Below, in pieces: positions 26,564 through 34,880 of a DNA stretch of 64,000 bases. The position numbers and the translations under genes are program-made. How positions within the stretch are numbered: position 1 is the first letter of the stretch; every line of letters starts with the position of its first letter. The stretch lies in the NCBI RefSeq assembly GCF_014901205.1, contig NZ_JACNMU010000013.1, positions 1 to 64,000 on the forward strand. Reading direction: 5' to 3'. This stretch comes from Meridianimarinicoccus sp. MJW13 (GTDB taxonomy: Bacteria; Pseudomonadota; Alphaproteobacteria; Rhodobacterales; Rhodobacteraceae). The notes under the pieces were generated by a model. That model worked only from the letters and a program-made list of their open reading frames with translations. It searched no databases and was not told where the DNA came from.

Positions 26564-27970
26564 TCACGGCTGCAGATAGTACATGCCAAACAGTTTCGCC
26601 CGCGTTGCCGCGGATTTCTGCGCCTCGGTGGCCTGCTCCAGGCCGCTGAGGTCATGCAGGCTGGTCCAGGTCATCACCGGCGCGCCGCTGGCCAGATCGA
26701 CCTCGACCCCCACCGAATCCTCGGTGAAGCTGACCAGCGCCCGGTCGGTCTCGGGCGAGATGCTCAGATGGCCGGCGCGGAAGGAGAACAGCGGCCGCCC
26801 GGTCTGCAGGGCGTCGGGGTCGGGAAAGATCTGCCGCTCGGGCCCGCCGGCCAGGTCGATCTCCAGCAGACGCGAGCCGTGGCCGTTGCCGGCGCCGCCC
26901 CAGTTGTCGAAGACCAGCGCCTTCGAGCCGCGCAGCTGCTGCACCGCGTGCTGCTGCATGAAGCTGCCGCGCACCACGTCCAGAACCGCGCCGGTGTCGG
27001 GATCCATGATCGCGACCATGCTGAGATTGCGCAGCGAGACCACCAGGTTGCCCGGCTCCAGTACGCCGCCCGGCGCGGTATAATCCAGCACATCCACATA
27101 GTTGATGTGCAGCGGATCGCAGGGCACCGGGGTCTGGGACATCAGGGGCGCCCAGCGGCTTTCGCGCAGGGCCTTGTCGACATCGATGCGCTGCAGCACC
27201 GCGCCATCGCCATCCAGGATATGAATGCCGTCCACCTGCGGGCGGCCGGTTTCGCAATACTGGTCATAGATGCGGCCGCGGGTGCCGATCCCGACCTCCC
27301 AGTCGCCCTCTTCCAGCACCAGGTCGGGAATGATGATGCGCCCGTCGGGCATCACGTTCACCCAATGGTGGGAATAGTCGAAGCGGTACCACAGCGGATG
27401 ACCGTCGCGGTCGATGCGCGCCAGCCCGCCCGAGAAGGGAAACATGTTGCCGGTGGTCTGGAAGCTGACCAGGTAATCGCCGTTGGCATAGGGTTTCAGG
27501 CCGATCGGGCGCTTGATCAGCCGCGGATCCGGCGGCACGCCTTCGCGGTAGAAGCTGCCGTCGGTGATATCGGCGGCGAAGATCTCGTCGGGGCGATAGG
27601 GGATTGCATGGGTGACCGTGCCGGCGCGGTCAACCTCCACCGCCAGGCAGCCATCCTCGGGGCAATGCTCCAGGAACTCGTTCAGCCCGCCGGTGATCAG
27701 CAGGGTCTCGGGCAGCCCGGCGGCTGCGGGATCGATCGCCTCGAAGCGGTTTGCAGCGGCCTCGGCGGGGGGCACATCGGGAGCCGGGCCCACGAACTGG
27801 CCCAGGTAGGGCGGCGCGTTGAGCCCCTTGTAGGTGTACAGCAGGGTCTTGGCGCCGCTGGCGATGGTCGGATAGGGCGGCAGCTTGAACTCGTTCACGG
27901 CGATGCCGGCCCCGAAGGCGACGATCACCGCGCCGATGAGGAACGTCAGAAACGGAAGGATTTTGGACAT
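26564..27970 (-). CDS. arylsulfotransferase (ASST)-like protein, copy 2
   Basis: 468 aa, a tandem paralogue of the downstream gene with the same MSKILP start, N-terminal anchor (FLIGAVIVAFGAGIAV) and propeller domain. GGLNEFLEHCPEDGCLAVEVDRAG, YRPDEIFAADITDGSF, QTTGNMFPFSGG, DYSHHW, DPLHINYVDVLDYTAPGG and QQHAVQQLRGSKALVFDNWGG are conserved. Its ATG overlaps the stop of the preceding sulfotransferase gene (TAATG), so the two are probably translated together. This tight coupling to a PAPS-type sulfotransferase supports a shared role in sulfation. Enzymatic activity is inferred from family naming only. Confidence 0.75.
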   Translation of the reverse strand: MSKILPFLTFLIGAVIVAFGAGIAVNEFKLPPYPTIASGAKTLLYTYKGLNAPPYLGQFVGPAPDVPPAEAAANRFEAIDPAAAGLPETLLITGGLNEFLEHCPEDGCLAVEVDRAGTVTHAIPYRPDEIFAADITDGSFYREGVPPDPRLIKRPIGLKPYANGDYLVSFQTTGNMFPFSGGLARIDRDGHPLWYRFDYSHHWVNVMPDGRIIIPDLVLEEGDWEVGIGTRGRIYDQYCETGRPQVDGIHILDGDGAVLQRIDVDKALRESRWAPLMSQTPVPCDPLHINYVDVLDYTAPGGVLEPGNLVVSLRNLSMVAIMDPDTGAVLDVVRGSFMQQHAVQQLRGSKALVFDNWGGAGNGHGSRLLEIDLAGGPERQIFPDPDALQTGRPLFSFRAGHLSISPETDRALVSFTEDSVGVEVDLASGAPVMTWTSLHDLSGLEQATEAQKSAATRAKLFGMYYLQP

Positions 27971-29034
27971 TACAGGGTGGTTCCGGTCAGGCTCTGGTAC
28001 AGGGCACGGGCATGATCCACGCGATCCGCGGGCAGATCGTGGGCAATGGGGCGGTCGGGCAGCGGGGTGAACTCTCCGGCCACCTCGGCCAGGTGCGCGC
28101 CGGGCTCAAGGCCCAGCTGGCCGCACAGGCGGGTCATCTCGCCCAGCCCGTCGTTGCGCTGCGCCTCGTGGCTGACGAAGAGGATGCCGTCGTCGAGGCC
28201 TTGCAGATGCTCGAAGGCGGCGATCCAGTAGCCCAGCCAGTAATCCAGATCCTCGGGCGTGGTGCCCGCGGTGCGGGCGGCCAGCGTCGGAAACTGGATC
28301 GGGCGGTGCAATTGCCCGAACTCGTAATGGCCGATGTCGCCCATGTAGCGTTTGACGAAGGGATCCTCGGCGTGCTGGGTCAGGAAATTCCTGTGCTGAC
28401 GCCACAGCGAGGCCGCATGGGTGACCGGATCGCGCACCGGCACCACGATGTCGGCATCGGGAAAGATCGCCCGCAGCAGCGGGATCCGCGCCACATTGCC
28501 GTTGTTCTTGGAAATATAGCGCCCGTCCGCCGCATTGGGGCCGCAGCGCAGGGCGATGATCTTGCACAGATGCTTGCGCAGGAACTCCTCGGCCTCGGCG
28601 TTGCGGTCGGTGCCGGTCCACAGGGTGATGCCGTTGTCGGTGTAGTGATCGGGCCAGAAGGCTTTCCAGATCACTTCTTCAAAGGCCTCGGGGCTGTCAT
28701 AGCCGACCTGGATGCCGTCGCCATGGGCGCGCTCGGCCAGGGTGCTGTCCTTGCGGAAGCCTTTCGACAGGCGGTTCCACAGCATCGGCGCCATCAGGAA
28801 GGGCATGTCGCGGTACAGATGCGTGGCCAGGCCGGGCACATGCGACAGGGCGGTCAGCAGGATGGTGGTGCCGGCCCGCGGCAGCGAGGTGATGAAGATC
28901 GGGCGGGTGCCGGTGATGCCCTTGAGATCCTTGGCAAACATGCTGTCTTCCATGTCGGCCATGGACATCTGCAACATGCGACTGGAAAAGGCGACCTTGT
29001 GAACCCGCTGGTCCAGCTTGGAATAGGCGCTCAT
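27970..29034 (-). CDS. PAPS-dependent sulfotransferase
   Basis: 354 aa. The 5'-phosphosulfate loop is ITSLPRAGTTILL (SLPRAGTT at res 50-57) and the 3'-phosphate site is VVPVRDPVTHAASLWRQH (~res 195-210). Both are hallmarks of cytosolic sulfotransferases of the Sulfotransfer_1/3 type. It should transfer sulfate from PAPS, made by the enzyme at 34.9 kb, to a sugar or lipid acceptor. The start overlaps the upstream small membrane protein by ATGA and the stop overlaps the next start, placing it inside a tightly coupled operon. Confidence 0.88.
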   Translation of the reverse strand: MSAYSKLDQRVHKVAFSSRMLQMSMADMEDSMFAKDLKGITGTRPIFITSLPRAGTTILLTALSHVPGLATHLYRDMPFLMAPMLWNRLSKGFRKDSTLAERAHGDGIQVGYDSPEAFEEVIWKAFWPDHYTDNGITLWTGTDRNAEAEEFLRKHLCKIIALRCGPNAADGRYISKNNGNVARIPLLRAIFPDADIVVPVRDPVTHAASLWRQHRNFLTQHAEDPFVKRYMGDIGHYEFGQLHRPIQFPTLAARTAGTTPEDLDYWLGYWIAAFEHLQGLDDGILFVSHEAQRNDGLGEMTRLCGQLGLEPGAHLAEVAGEFTPLPDRPIAHDLPADRVDHARALYQSLTGTTL

Positions 29035-29414
29035 TTCTTCGCGACCCGCAGTCCGATGATCACGGCCACGGTGACGATCACGCTGGTGATCAGGATCACG
29101 TCCAGCCGCAGCATGAAGGCCAGGGTTTCATCGGCGGGCTTGAGGCCGATCATGTCGGCGGCCTGGATCGGCACCCAGGCGGCGACCAGGGTCAGGGCCC
29201 CGCGGATCAGCAGATCGAGGAAATTCTTCATCAGCGACAGCGCGGCTTTCTGCACCGCCGCTTCCTTGGCGTCTTCATCAAGGCTCTTGTCGCCCATCAC
29301 GGCCGCCGTCGCGCGCGAGGTGGCGATGGCCGTGCGCGCCCGTGGCACAAGGTTCAGAACCTGGAAGGCCGCGATGAAACACAGGACCGAAAGCCCGACA
29401 ATGATCACCGTCAT
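29031..29414 (-). CDS. small integral membrane protein, first gene of the sulfation/acylation operon
   Basis: 127 aa from ATG 29414 with GGAG nine bases upstream; a GTG at 29429 is an alternative. Three hydrophobic helices (res ~2-20, ~70-90, ~100-122) flank a cytoplasmic Ala/Lys-rich segment with LDEDAKEAAVQKAALSL. Not recognised as a named family. It overlaps the sulfotransferase start by four bases (ATGA) and lies at the head of a minus-strand run of ten genes down to 19.2 kb, so it may organise that membrane complex. Confidence 0.65.
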   Translation of the reverse strand: MTVIIVGLSVLCFIAAFQVLNLVPRARTAIATSRATAAVMGDKSLDEDAKEAAVQKAALSLMKNFLDLLIRGALTLVAAWVPIQAADMIGLKPADETLAFMLRLDVILITSVIVTVAVIIGLRVAKK

Positions 29415-29626
29415 GTGGAGAGGCTCCACAGAAGATTGCCCCGGAAAAACGCCATTCGTCCCGCCTTTCGTAACATCACTCTGTCGGCGTTCCGCCTGAC
29501 CGAATCCTCAGGGGGGGACCGCCTTGCGGATCACACAAACACAAAGCGCAAGATGGCACACTTCGGCTGCGCTTTCTGGAAGGCGCTTTGTCGCGGCCCG
29601 GTTGACCGGACCGCGCGGAAATTCCC

Positions 29627-32005
29627 TCAGCCGCCCTTGCGCCAGGGATGCCCGACAAGGGCGCTGTCGGGGCCGGTGATCTCGGCGCTTGGCGGGGTGG
29701 CGGGCTCATTGGCATCCACGCTGGCCAGCCCTTTCCAGACCCGCAGGTATTCGACCTCGCCCAGGAACTGGTAGCCGCCATTGCCGTTGCGGTTCAGGAA
29801 GGTCAGGAAGCGGCCCGGCACCAGCTGGCCGGTGTTGGCCGGCAGCGCCACCTGGGTTTCCACCCCGTCCTTCCACAGGGTCAGGGTCTGCCCCGGCAGA
29901 TCGATGGCCAGCAGCAGCGTGACCCAGACGTTCTCGGGGATCGAGAGGCCGGGCTGATGGCTGGTCAGAAGTGCCGCGCCGCTGCTGTCGTCCAGGTTGA
30001 TCCGCAGCGCACTGTTCGAGGCCAGCCGGGTGACCTCCATGCCGCCGCCGGACTGGGCGAAGATGCCGCCATTGCCGGCGCCGGGGGCAAAGCGCAGCCT
30101 TGCTGCCATGGTCAGCAGGCCCGGATTGGCGCCCAGGTTGCCCGGATCGTTGAAATAGGGGCCCGCGCCGGTGGTGGTGAAGGTCGCGGGTGCGGGCAGG
30201 GTGTTGGCGATCTCGGTGGCCAGGGGCAGCGGCTCCAGCGCCACGCCCTCGACACCCGCGAGCCCCAGGTCCACCATCGGCAGGTTCATCCAGTCGCCGT
30301 CGAACTTGTCCTCGGGCCATTTCAGCACGCCCGAGGCGCCGCCGCGGCCGAATTGCACCGAATCGGCGAAGGTGAACAGGCCGCCGCCATTGGGCGCGAT
30401 CCGCACCCGCCCCCCCGCCAGCGTGGCGTTTTCCGCCGGAATGCCGTTGATCTCGAAGCCCAGCACCTCGGTGCGATGCGGGTATGTGGTGGGCATCGCC
30501 GGCAGGCCGCGCGCCGCGCGGGTGGTGGTGACCGGCGGCGTGGCGCCGCTGGCGTCCTCGAACCACAACTCGACCCAGGCGCCCGAGGGCTCCCAATAGG
30601 CGCGGTTGAAACGCGGCACCTCGATCGGTGCCAGCCCCAGCCCGTGCAGCGCGGTCACCGCCACGTGGCGGGCGCGGGCGGGAAGCCCGTCGTCGGTCAT
30701 CGCCGCGGGGTGCGAGGCGTCATCCCAATGGGTGCCGGTGTCCGACGGCGTGTTGTCGGTGGCGCTGACCGCGCGATAGCCGTTCTGGTAGAGCAGGATC
30801 TCGGGCCCCTTGCCGCGCGGTGCCAGGATCGGGGCCAGGGCCGCGTCGTCCAGCATGTTGCGGATCGACAGGCGGGTGTCCTGCTTGTTGGCGATCGGAT
30901 CGGGGCTGCCATCGGCGCGGGTCACCGCGTCGCGCATGTCCTGGCCGACTTCGAACCGGTGCGGACCGAACATCAGCAGCGGCGTGCGCGCGGCATCGAA
31001 GATCCCGCGTCCGCCGGCGGCCGACAGGTCCCACAGGACATGATCAAAGGTGCGCGCCTGATGCGCGGTGCCCAGCGTGTAATCGGCGCCGGCCGCAGTG
31101 ATGCCGGCGTAGAAGGGATAGAAGCGCTGGCGGAACATGTCGGCGGCGGCGCTGTCGGCGGCGGTCCAGGTGTCCAGCACCAGCCCCAGGTCCGACCCGT
31201 CGGCGCGGGCCTGCGCCACGATCGCCGCGAAATCCACCCAGTCGCGGGAGAAATCGCTGTCATTGGCCAGGTTGCCCCGGCTGGTGCCGGAATGGGCCAG
31301 GTCGAGGATCAGGAACTTCTCGCCCGGCGCGTTGCGGATCAGCACATCGGCCAGCGCCGCGACCGAGGCGGTGACCGGATTGGCGGCGGTGACCGGTTCG
31401 ATGGTGATCGGCCAGGGCTTGGTGCCGCCCTCCTGCTGGCGGATCACCTGCACGGCGCTGTCGTCGGTCACGGCCAGCGGCGCGGTCTGGCTGAAATTGT
31501 CGGCAAACATCCGGGCATCTTCCGACTGGCCGATCAGCCCGACGATATGGCCCACGCCGAAGCGGCTGGTGGTGCTGGCCTTGGCGCTTGCATGGCCCTC
31601 GACCCAGACCCGCGGGCGCAGCCAATGGGCGCTGCGCGCGGCACCGGGATAGGCGCCGGTCCAGCTGCCGCCCGATGCGGTGGCCACGGGTTGGGCGGGA
31701 TAGAGCACCGCGCCGGTGTCGGCGCGCAGGATCTCGGCCATGATGCGGGCGCCGTCGGGGGCATCGGTGCTGCCCGACAGCGGGATGTCGGCACTGTTGC
31801 CGCCGCGCGCCGCCCCGCTGTCGAACAGCGTCTGATCGCGCGAGAACTCGGCGATACTGGCGGTGGCGGCGGGTCCGGGCGAGGGGGCGGACGACATGGG
31901 GCTGGGCAGACCGATGGCAAGCGCGACCTGGATCATCATGGCAAGCAGGCTCCTTCTGTGGCAGCGCCGGGATCGGGCGGTCAGAGCGGAAAGGATGGCG
32001 GCCAT
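29627..32005 (-). CDS. secreted SGNH esterase-like protein with LamG domain
   Basis: 792 aa. A basic N-terminus and hydrophobic stretch (LLAMMIQVALAIGLPS, res 20-35) suggest export. Residues ~55-140 look like a beta-sandwich. A sialate-O-acetylesterase-type SGNH core follows: GLIGQSEDARMF (nucleophile Ser161), LAHSGTSRGN, and DDASHP (Asp/His ~res 426-430). A C-terminal concanavalin A/LamG-like domain (~res 610-760) has FAPGAGNGGIFAQSGGG, PENVWVTLLLAIDLPGQTLTLWKDG and FLGEVEYLRVWKG. It probably binds and deacylates the exported polysaccharide. Upstream lies the tandem repeat at 32.2 kb. Activity is inferred; the SGNH order is convincing. Confidence 0.7.
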   Translation of the reverse strand: MAAILSALTARSRRCHRRSLLAMMIQVALAIGLPSPMSSAPSPGPAATASIAEFSRDQTLFDSGAARGGNSADIPLSGSTDAPDGARIMAEILRADTGAVLYPAQPVATASGGSWTGAYPGAARSAHWLRPRVWVEGHASAKASTTSRFGVGHIVGLIGQSEDARMFADNFSQTAPLAVTDDSAVQVIRQQEGGTKPWPITIEPVTAANPVTASVAALADVLIRNAPGEKFLILDLAHSGTSRGNLANDSDFSRDWVDFAAIVAQARADGSDLGLVLDTWTAADSAAADMFRQRFYPFYAGITAAGADYTLGTAHQARTFDHVLWDLSAAGGRGIFDAARTPLLMFGPHRFEVGQDMRDAVTRADGSPDPIANKQDTRLSIRNMLDDAALAPILAPRGKGPEILLYQNGYRAVSATDNTPSDTGTHWDDASHPAAMTDDGLPARARHVAVTALHGLGLAPIEVPRFNRAYWEPSGAWVELWFEDASGATPPVTTTRAARGLPAMPTTYPHRTEVLGFEINGIPAENATLAGGRVRIAPNGGGLFTFADSVQFGRGGASGVLKWPEDKFDGDWMNLPMVDLGLAGVEGVALEPLPLATEIANTLPAPATFTTTGAGPYFNDPGNLGANPGLLTMAARLRFAPGAGNGGIFAQSGGGMEVTRLASNSALRINLDDSSGAALLTSHQPGLSIPENVWVTLLLAIDLPGQTLTLWKDGVETQVALPANTGQLVPGRFLTFLNRNGNGGYQFLGEVEYLRVWKGLASVDANEPATPPSAEITGPDSALVGHPWRKGG

Positions 32006-32413
32006 GGGCAGGGGTCCTGATGCAAGGGGTTTCCCTTACTGGCAGCCCCCGCGCGCCGGGATCAAGGCGGATCCTCTCCCGGTTTCACGGCCCATCCGTC
32101 CCGCCCCGGCCTCCGGGAACGGCAAATGAAGGCTCAGGCTAGCTTGAGGGGCGGGGGCGTTGCGCCAGAGGCGCACCGAGCGTTCCTGCGCCAGAGGCGC
32201 ACGCAGCGTACTCGCCAGAGGCGCACCGAGCGTTCCTGCGCCGGAGGCGCACGCAGCGTACTCGCCGGAGGCGCACCGAGCGTGTGGGCATCGCCCCCCC
32301 GCACGCGGCCGCCCGGCCCCGGCCCTGCGGCCTCTTGCGTCATCTCGTCCCTGCTGTCTCTGCCCGCCGGCTTCGTATACTGCGCGCGTACCAGTGAGTA
32401 AGGATTCCAGTTC
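32006..32413. promoter_or_regulatory. divergent intergenic region containing the tandem repeat
   Basis: The gap separates the SGNH/LamG gene (minus) from a sulfotransferase (plus). Apart from the 32162-32282 repeat array it holds a GC-rich stretch to ~32340 and no gene. By position it should hold two promoters, but no clear promoter elements stand out. Confidence 0.4.
32162..32282. repeat. short tandem repeat, ~25-bp unit in a 50-bp higher-order period
   Basis: Five units begin at about 32162, 32188, 32212, 32238 and 32262, alternating 26 and 24 bp. Units 1, 3, 5 read GCGCC(A/G)GAGGCGCACCGAGCG and units 2, 4 GCGCC(A/G)GAGGCGCACGCAGCG, so the true period is 50 bp. Each unit contains the self-complementary GCGCC-(A/G)GA-GGCGC. 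The array lies in the 408-bp gap between the divergent SGNH/LamG and sulfotransferase genes. Confidence 0.85.
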
Positions 32414-33181
32414 ATGCCCATCTTCAAGGCCGGCGAGAAGCTCGTGCTCTATGCCCATGTCCCCAAATGCGGGGGGTCGGCCGTGTCGTGGTACCTGACC
32501 GAACGCTTCGGACAGGTCGCCTTCCATGACAGCCGTCACACGCGGCATGATCCGCGCAGCCTGTGGTCGCGCACCTCGCCGCAGCACATCGACCACACCA
32601 GCCTGTCGCGGCTGTTTCCCGACGGGTTCTTCGACGCGATGTTCACCATCGTGCGGCACCCGGTGGCGCGGCTGGTCAGCGCCTATCATTTCCAGCTTGA
32701 GGTCGAGCAGAGCATCTCGACCCAGGTCAGCTTCTCGGACTGGCTGGAGGATCTGACCGACCGCCGCGCCGAGGATCCCTTCGTGCACGACAACCACGTC
32801 CGCCCGATGACCGAGATCGTCCCCGAGGGCGCCCAGGTCTTTCACATGGAACACGGGCTGGACGCGCTGGTGCCCTGGTTCGACGCGCTCACCGGCACCG
32901 CGGCCGCGCCGCGCGCCCTGCCCAAGATCAACGAGCGGGGCAATTACGCCAAGGTGGCGGTGGAACGGGCCAAGCCCACGGATTGGGACCTGGAACGGAT
33001 CGCCGAGATCTATGCCGGGGATTTCAGCCGCTTCGGCTATGAGATCGGATCGAAGGCGCCCAAAAACCCGGCCCCGGTGCTGACCGCCGCCCAGATCGCC
33101 GAACGCGATGCGGCGCTGAAGGCGTTCAACAGCCCGATGGCCAAGTTCACCCGCAAGATCACCCGGCGTATCGGACGCTAA
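32414..33181 (+). CDS. Sulfotransfer_2-type sulfotransferase
   Basis: 255 aa. The N-terminal HVPKCGGSAV (res 15-24) is the 5'-phosphosulfate loop of the carbohydrate sulfotransferase 2 family, and FTIVRHPVARLVSAYHFQ (~res 77-94) is the 3'-phosphate site. The later DNHVRPMTEIVPEG segment is also typical. It probably sulfates a sugar of the polysaccharide using PAPS. Its final codons and stop are the first unit of a 28-29 bp tandem repeat that continues downstream, so the C-terminus (TRRIGR) may have been altered by repeat expansion. Confidence 0.88.
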   Translation: MPIFKAGEKLVLYAHVPKCGGSAVSWYLTERFGQVAFHDSRHTRHDPRSLWSRTSPQHIDHTSLSRLFPDGFFDAMFTIVRHPVARLVSAYHFQLEVEQSISTQVSFSDWLEDLTDRRAEDPFVHDNHVRPMTEIVPEGAQVFHMEHGLDALVPWFDALTGTAAAPRALPKINERGNYAKVAVERAKPTDWDLERIAEIYAGDFSRFGYEIGSKAPKNPAPVLTAAQIAERDAALKAFNSPMAKFTRKITRRIGR

Positions 33182-33278
33182 GACGTCCGTCAGGGAATAT
33201 CGGACGCTAAGACGTCCGTCATGAAGAGGGGACGCTAAGACGTCCGTCATGAGGGGCGGACGCTAGCTGCCCGTCGGG
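33172..33278. repeat. tandem repeat spanning the sulfotransferase stop codon
   Basis: Three close copies of CGGACGCTAAGACGTCCGTC start at 33172, 33201 and 33229 (first base G instead of C in the third), followed by a degenerate fourth from 33257. The period is 28-29 bp. Each unit has the inverted repeat GGACG-CTAAGA-CGTCC. The first unit contains the TAA stop (33179-33181). The repeated hairpins could work as a terminator between this gene and the convergent flippase gene. Confidence 0.85.
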
Positions 33279-33293
33279 ACACCCAGCCGCCGG

Positions 33294-34700
33294 TCAGCCG
33301 CCATAAGCGGTCATCCGGCGATCCCGCAGGTAGCGCCAGAGCGGCCGCAGCGTGGCCAGCAGCGCCCCGCCGGTCAGCGCCAGCAGCCCGGCCTCGACCA
33401 GCGGCGGCAGAGTCCAGGGCAGCAGCGGGCTGGCCAGCGCCAGCGCCGCGGCAAACAGCGCCAGCGCGATCAGGCAGGGGGCCTGCGGCGCCACCGCCAT
33501 GCCGGCCCAGCGATGCGCCAGAACCAGCGCCACGATGAAGCCCAGGGCCTCGCCCAGAACCGCCACGCCCAGAACCGCCGGCAGGCCGGCGCCCTGGATC
33601 AGCAGCGCCCAGGCCACGGCGATGGCCAGCACCCGCGGCAGGTTCGACACCACGCCGTTCAGGGTGCGGGCGCGGGCCAGCGCCACCTGGCTCAGCCCCG
33701 AGCGCACCGCCCGCAGCAGCTCGACCACCGCCATCAGCAGCAGGAAATCCAGCACCGGGGCGTATTTCTCGCCCAGGGCCAGCAGCACCAGCGGCGGCCC
33801 GGCCAGCGCGATGCCCAAAGCCAGCACCGCCATCGCCAGCGCCGAGGCCTGCACCATCACCACCGCCATGCGGTTGAACTCGCCGTCATCGGCCTTGGCC
33901 GCCGACAGTTGCGGCAGCAGGAACTGGTGCACGGCGCGGGTCACCGCCCCCATCGGGGTCTGCACCAGCGACAGGGTCATGGAGAAGATCGCCAGCGTCG
34001 CCATGCCCAGCTCGCGCCCGACCACCAGCCGCTCGCCCTGGTAGATGATGAACAGCATCACCCCGTTGGCCAGCAGCGGCCAGCCGAAGCGCACCCCGCG
34101 CATCAGGATGTCGCGCCGGAAGGCCAGCGCATAGCGGCGCTCTTTCACCAGGTGGGTGAGCAGCAGGTACAGCAGCCATTGCGCCAGGATCGCCCCCAGC
34201 ATCACCCGGTAGTCGCCGTACATCATGTACAGCGGCCAGATCGCCAGCACCGAGATCAGCGGCGGCAGCAGCTGGGTGGCGATGAACGGCCCATAGGCCA
34301 TGCGCCGCTGCAGGCGGAAGACATCGAAATGCGCCAGCCCGTTCAGCACCGGCACCACCGCCAGCAGCTGGTAGGCCCAGGTGATCTGCGGCTGGCCCAG
34401 GAAGCGCGCCATCGGCGCCGCCAGCGCGAACAGCAGCGCCCCCGAGACGAAGCCGCGCAACAGCTGGAACCCCTGCAACGAGGCCTGGAAATCCGGATCG
34501 TCGCCGTCGTTGTCCTGGATGATCATCTGGTTCAGGCCCAGGTTCGACAGCAGCTGCATGATCGTGACCGAGATCATGAAGGTGGCCGCGATCCCGTAAT
34601 CGGCCACGCTGATCAGCCGCGCGATCAGGATCGTGCGCAGGAACAGGATGACCGAGGTCATCACGTTGCCTGACAACAGCAGCACGATCTTCTTCACCAT
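33294..34700 (-). CDS. polysaccharide flippase (Wzx, MOP/MATE superfamily)
   Basis: 468 aa with about 14 hydrophobic helices evenly spread over the sequence. The first helices (KKIVLLLSGNVMTSVILFLRTILIARLISVADYGIAATFMI) have the Y-G-I/L-x-A pattern of Wzx-type lipopolysaccharide biosynthesis proteins, and further segments such as LSQVALARARTLNGVVSNLPRVLA match the second half. It should flip undecaprenyl-linked repeat units to the periplasm for the polymerase at 14.8 kb. It converges with the sulfotransferase and is divergent from the PAPS synthetase. Confidence 0.9.
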   Translation of the reverse strand: MVKKIVLLLSGNVMTSVILFLRTILIARLISVADYGIAATFMISVTIMQLLSNLGLNQMIIQDNDGDDPDFQASLQGFQLLRGFVSGALLFALAAPMARFLGQPQITWAYQLLAVVPVLNGLAHFDVFRLQRRMAYGPFIATQLLPPLISVLAIWPLYMMYGDYRVMLGAILAQWLLYLLLTHLVKERRYALAFRRDILMRGVRFGWPLLANGVMLFIIYQGERLVVGRELGMATLAIFSMTLSLVQTPMGAVTRAVHQFLLPQLSAAKADDGEFNRMAVVMVQASALAMAVLALGIALAGPPLVLLALGEKYAPVLDFLLLMAVVELLRAVRSGLSQVALARARTLNGVVSNLPRVLAIAVAWALLIQGAGLPAVLGVAVLGEALGFIVALVLAHRWAGMAVAPQAPCLIALALFAAALALASPLLPWTLPPLVEAGLLALTGGALLATLRPLWRYLRDRRMTAYGG

Positions 34701-34880
34701 TACTCGACACCTGCGCCACTTCTACCGGACCGGGTATGACGGCAGCCGGGGGGGAATGGCAAATGATTCCCCCTTTGCAATCTTGTCACAGCGGCAATGA
34801 CAGCCGATTTGTCGCTTTGCCCGGCACCGGGGCGCCTGTTAAACGCGCCCCCAACGCGTACCAGTTGAAAGTTCAATCCC

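Noticed and set aside
29648-32020. 790-codon plus-strand frame opposite the SGNH/LamG protein
   Set aside because: Antisense artefact; the minus strand holds recognisable SGNH and LamG motifs.
32162-32282. CRISPR array
   Set aside because: Units are contiguous with no variable spacers and no cas genes are nearby; it is a simple tandem repeat.
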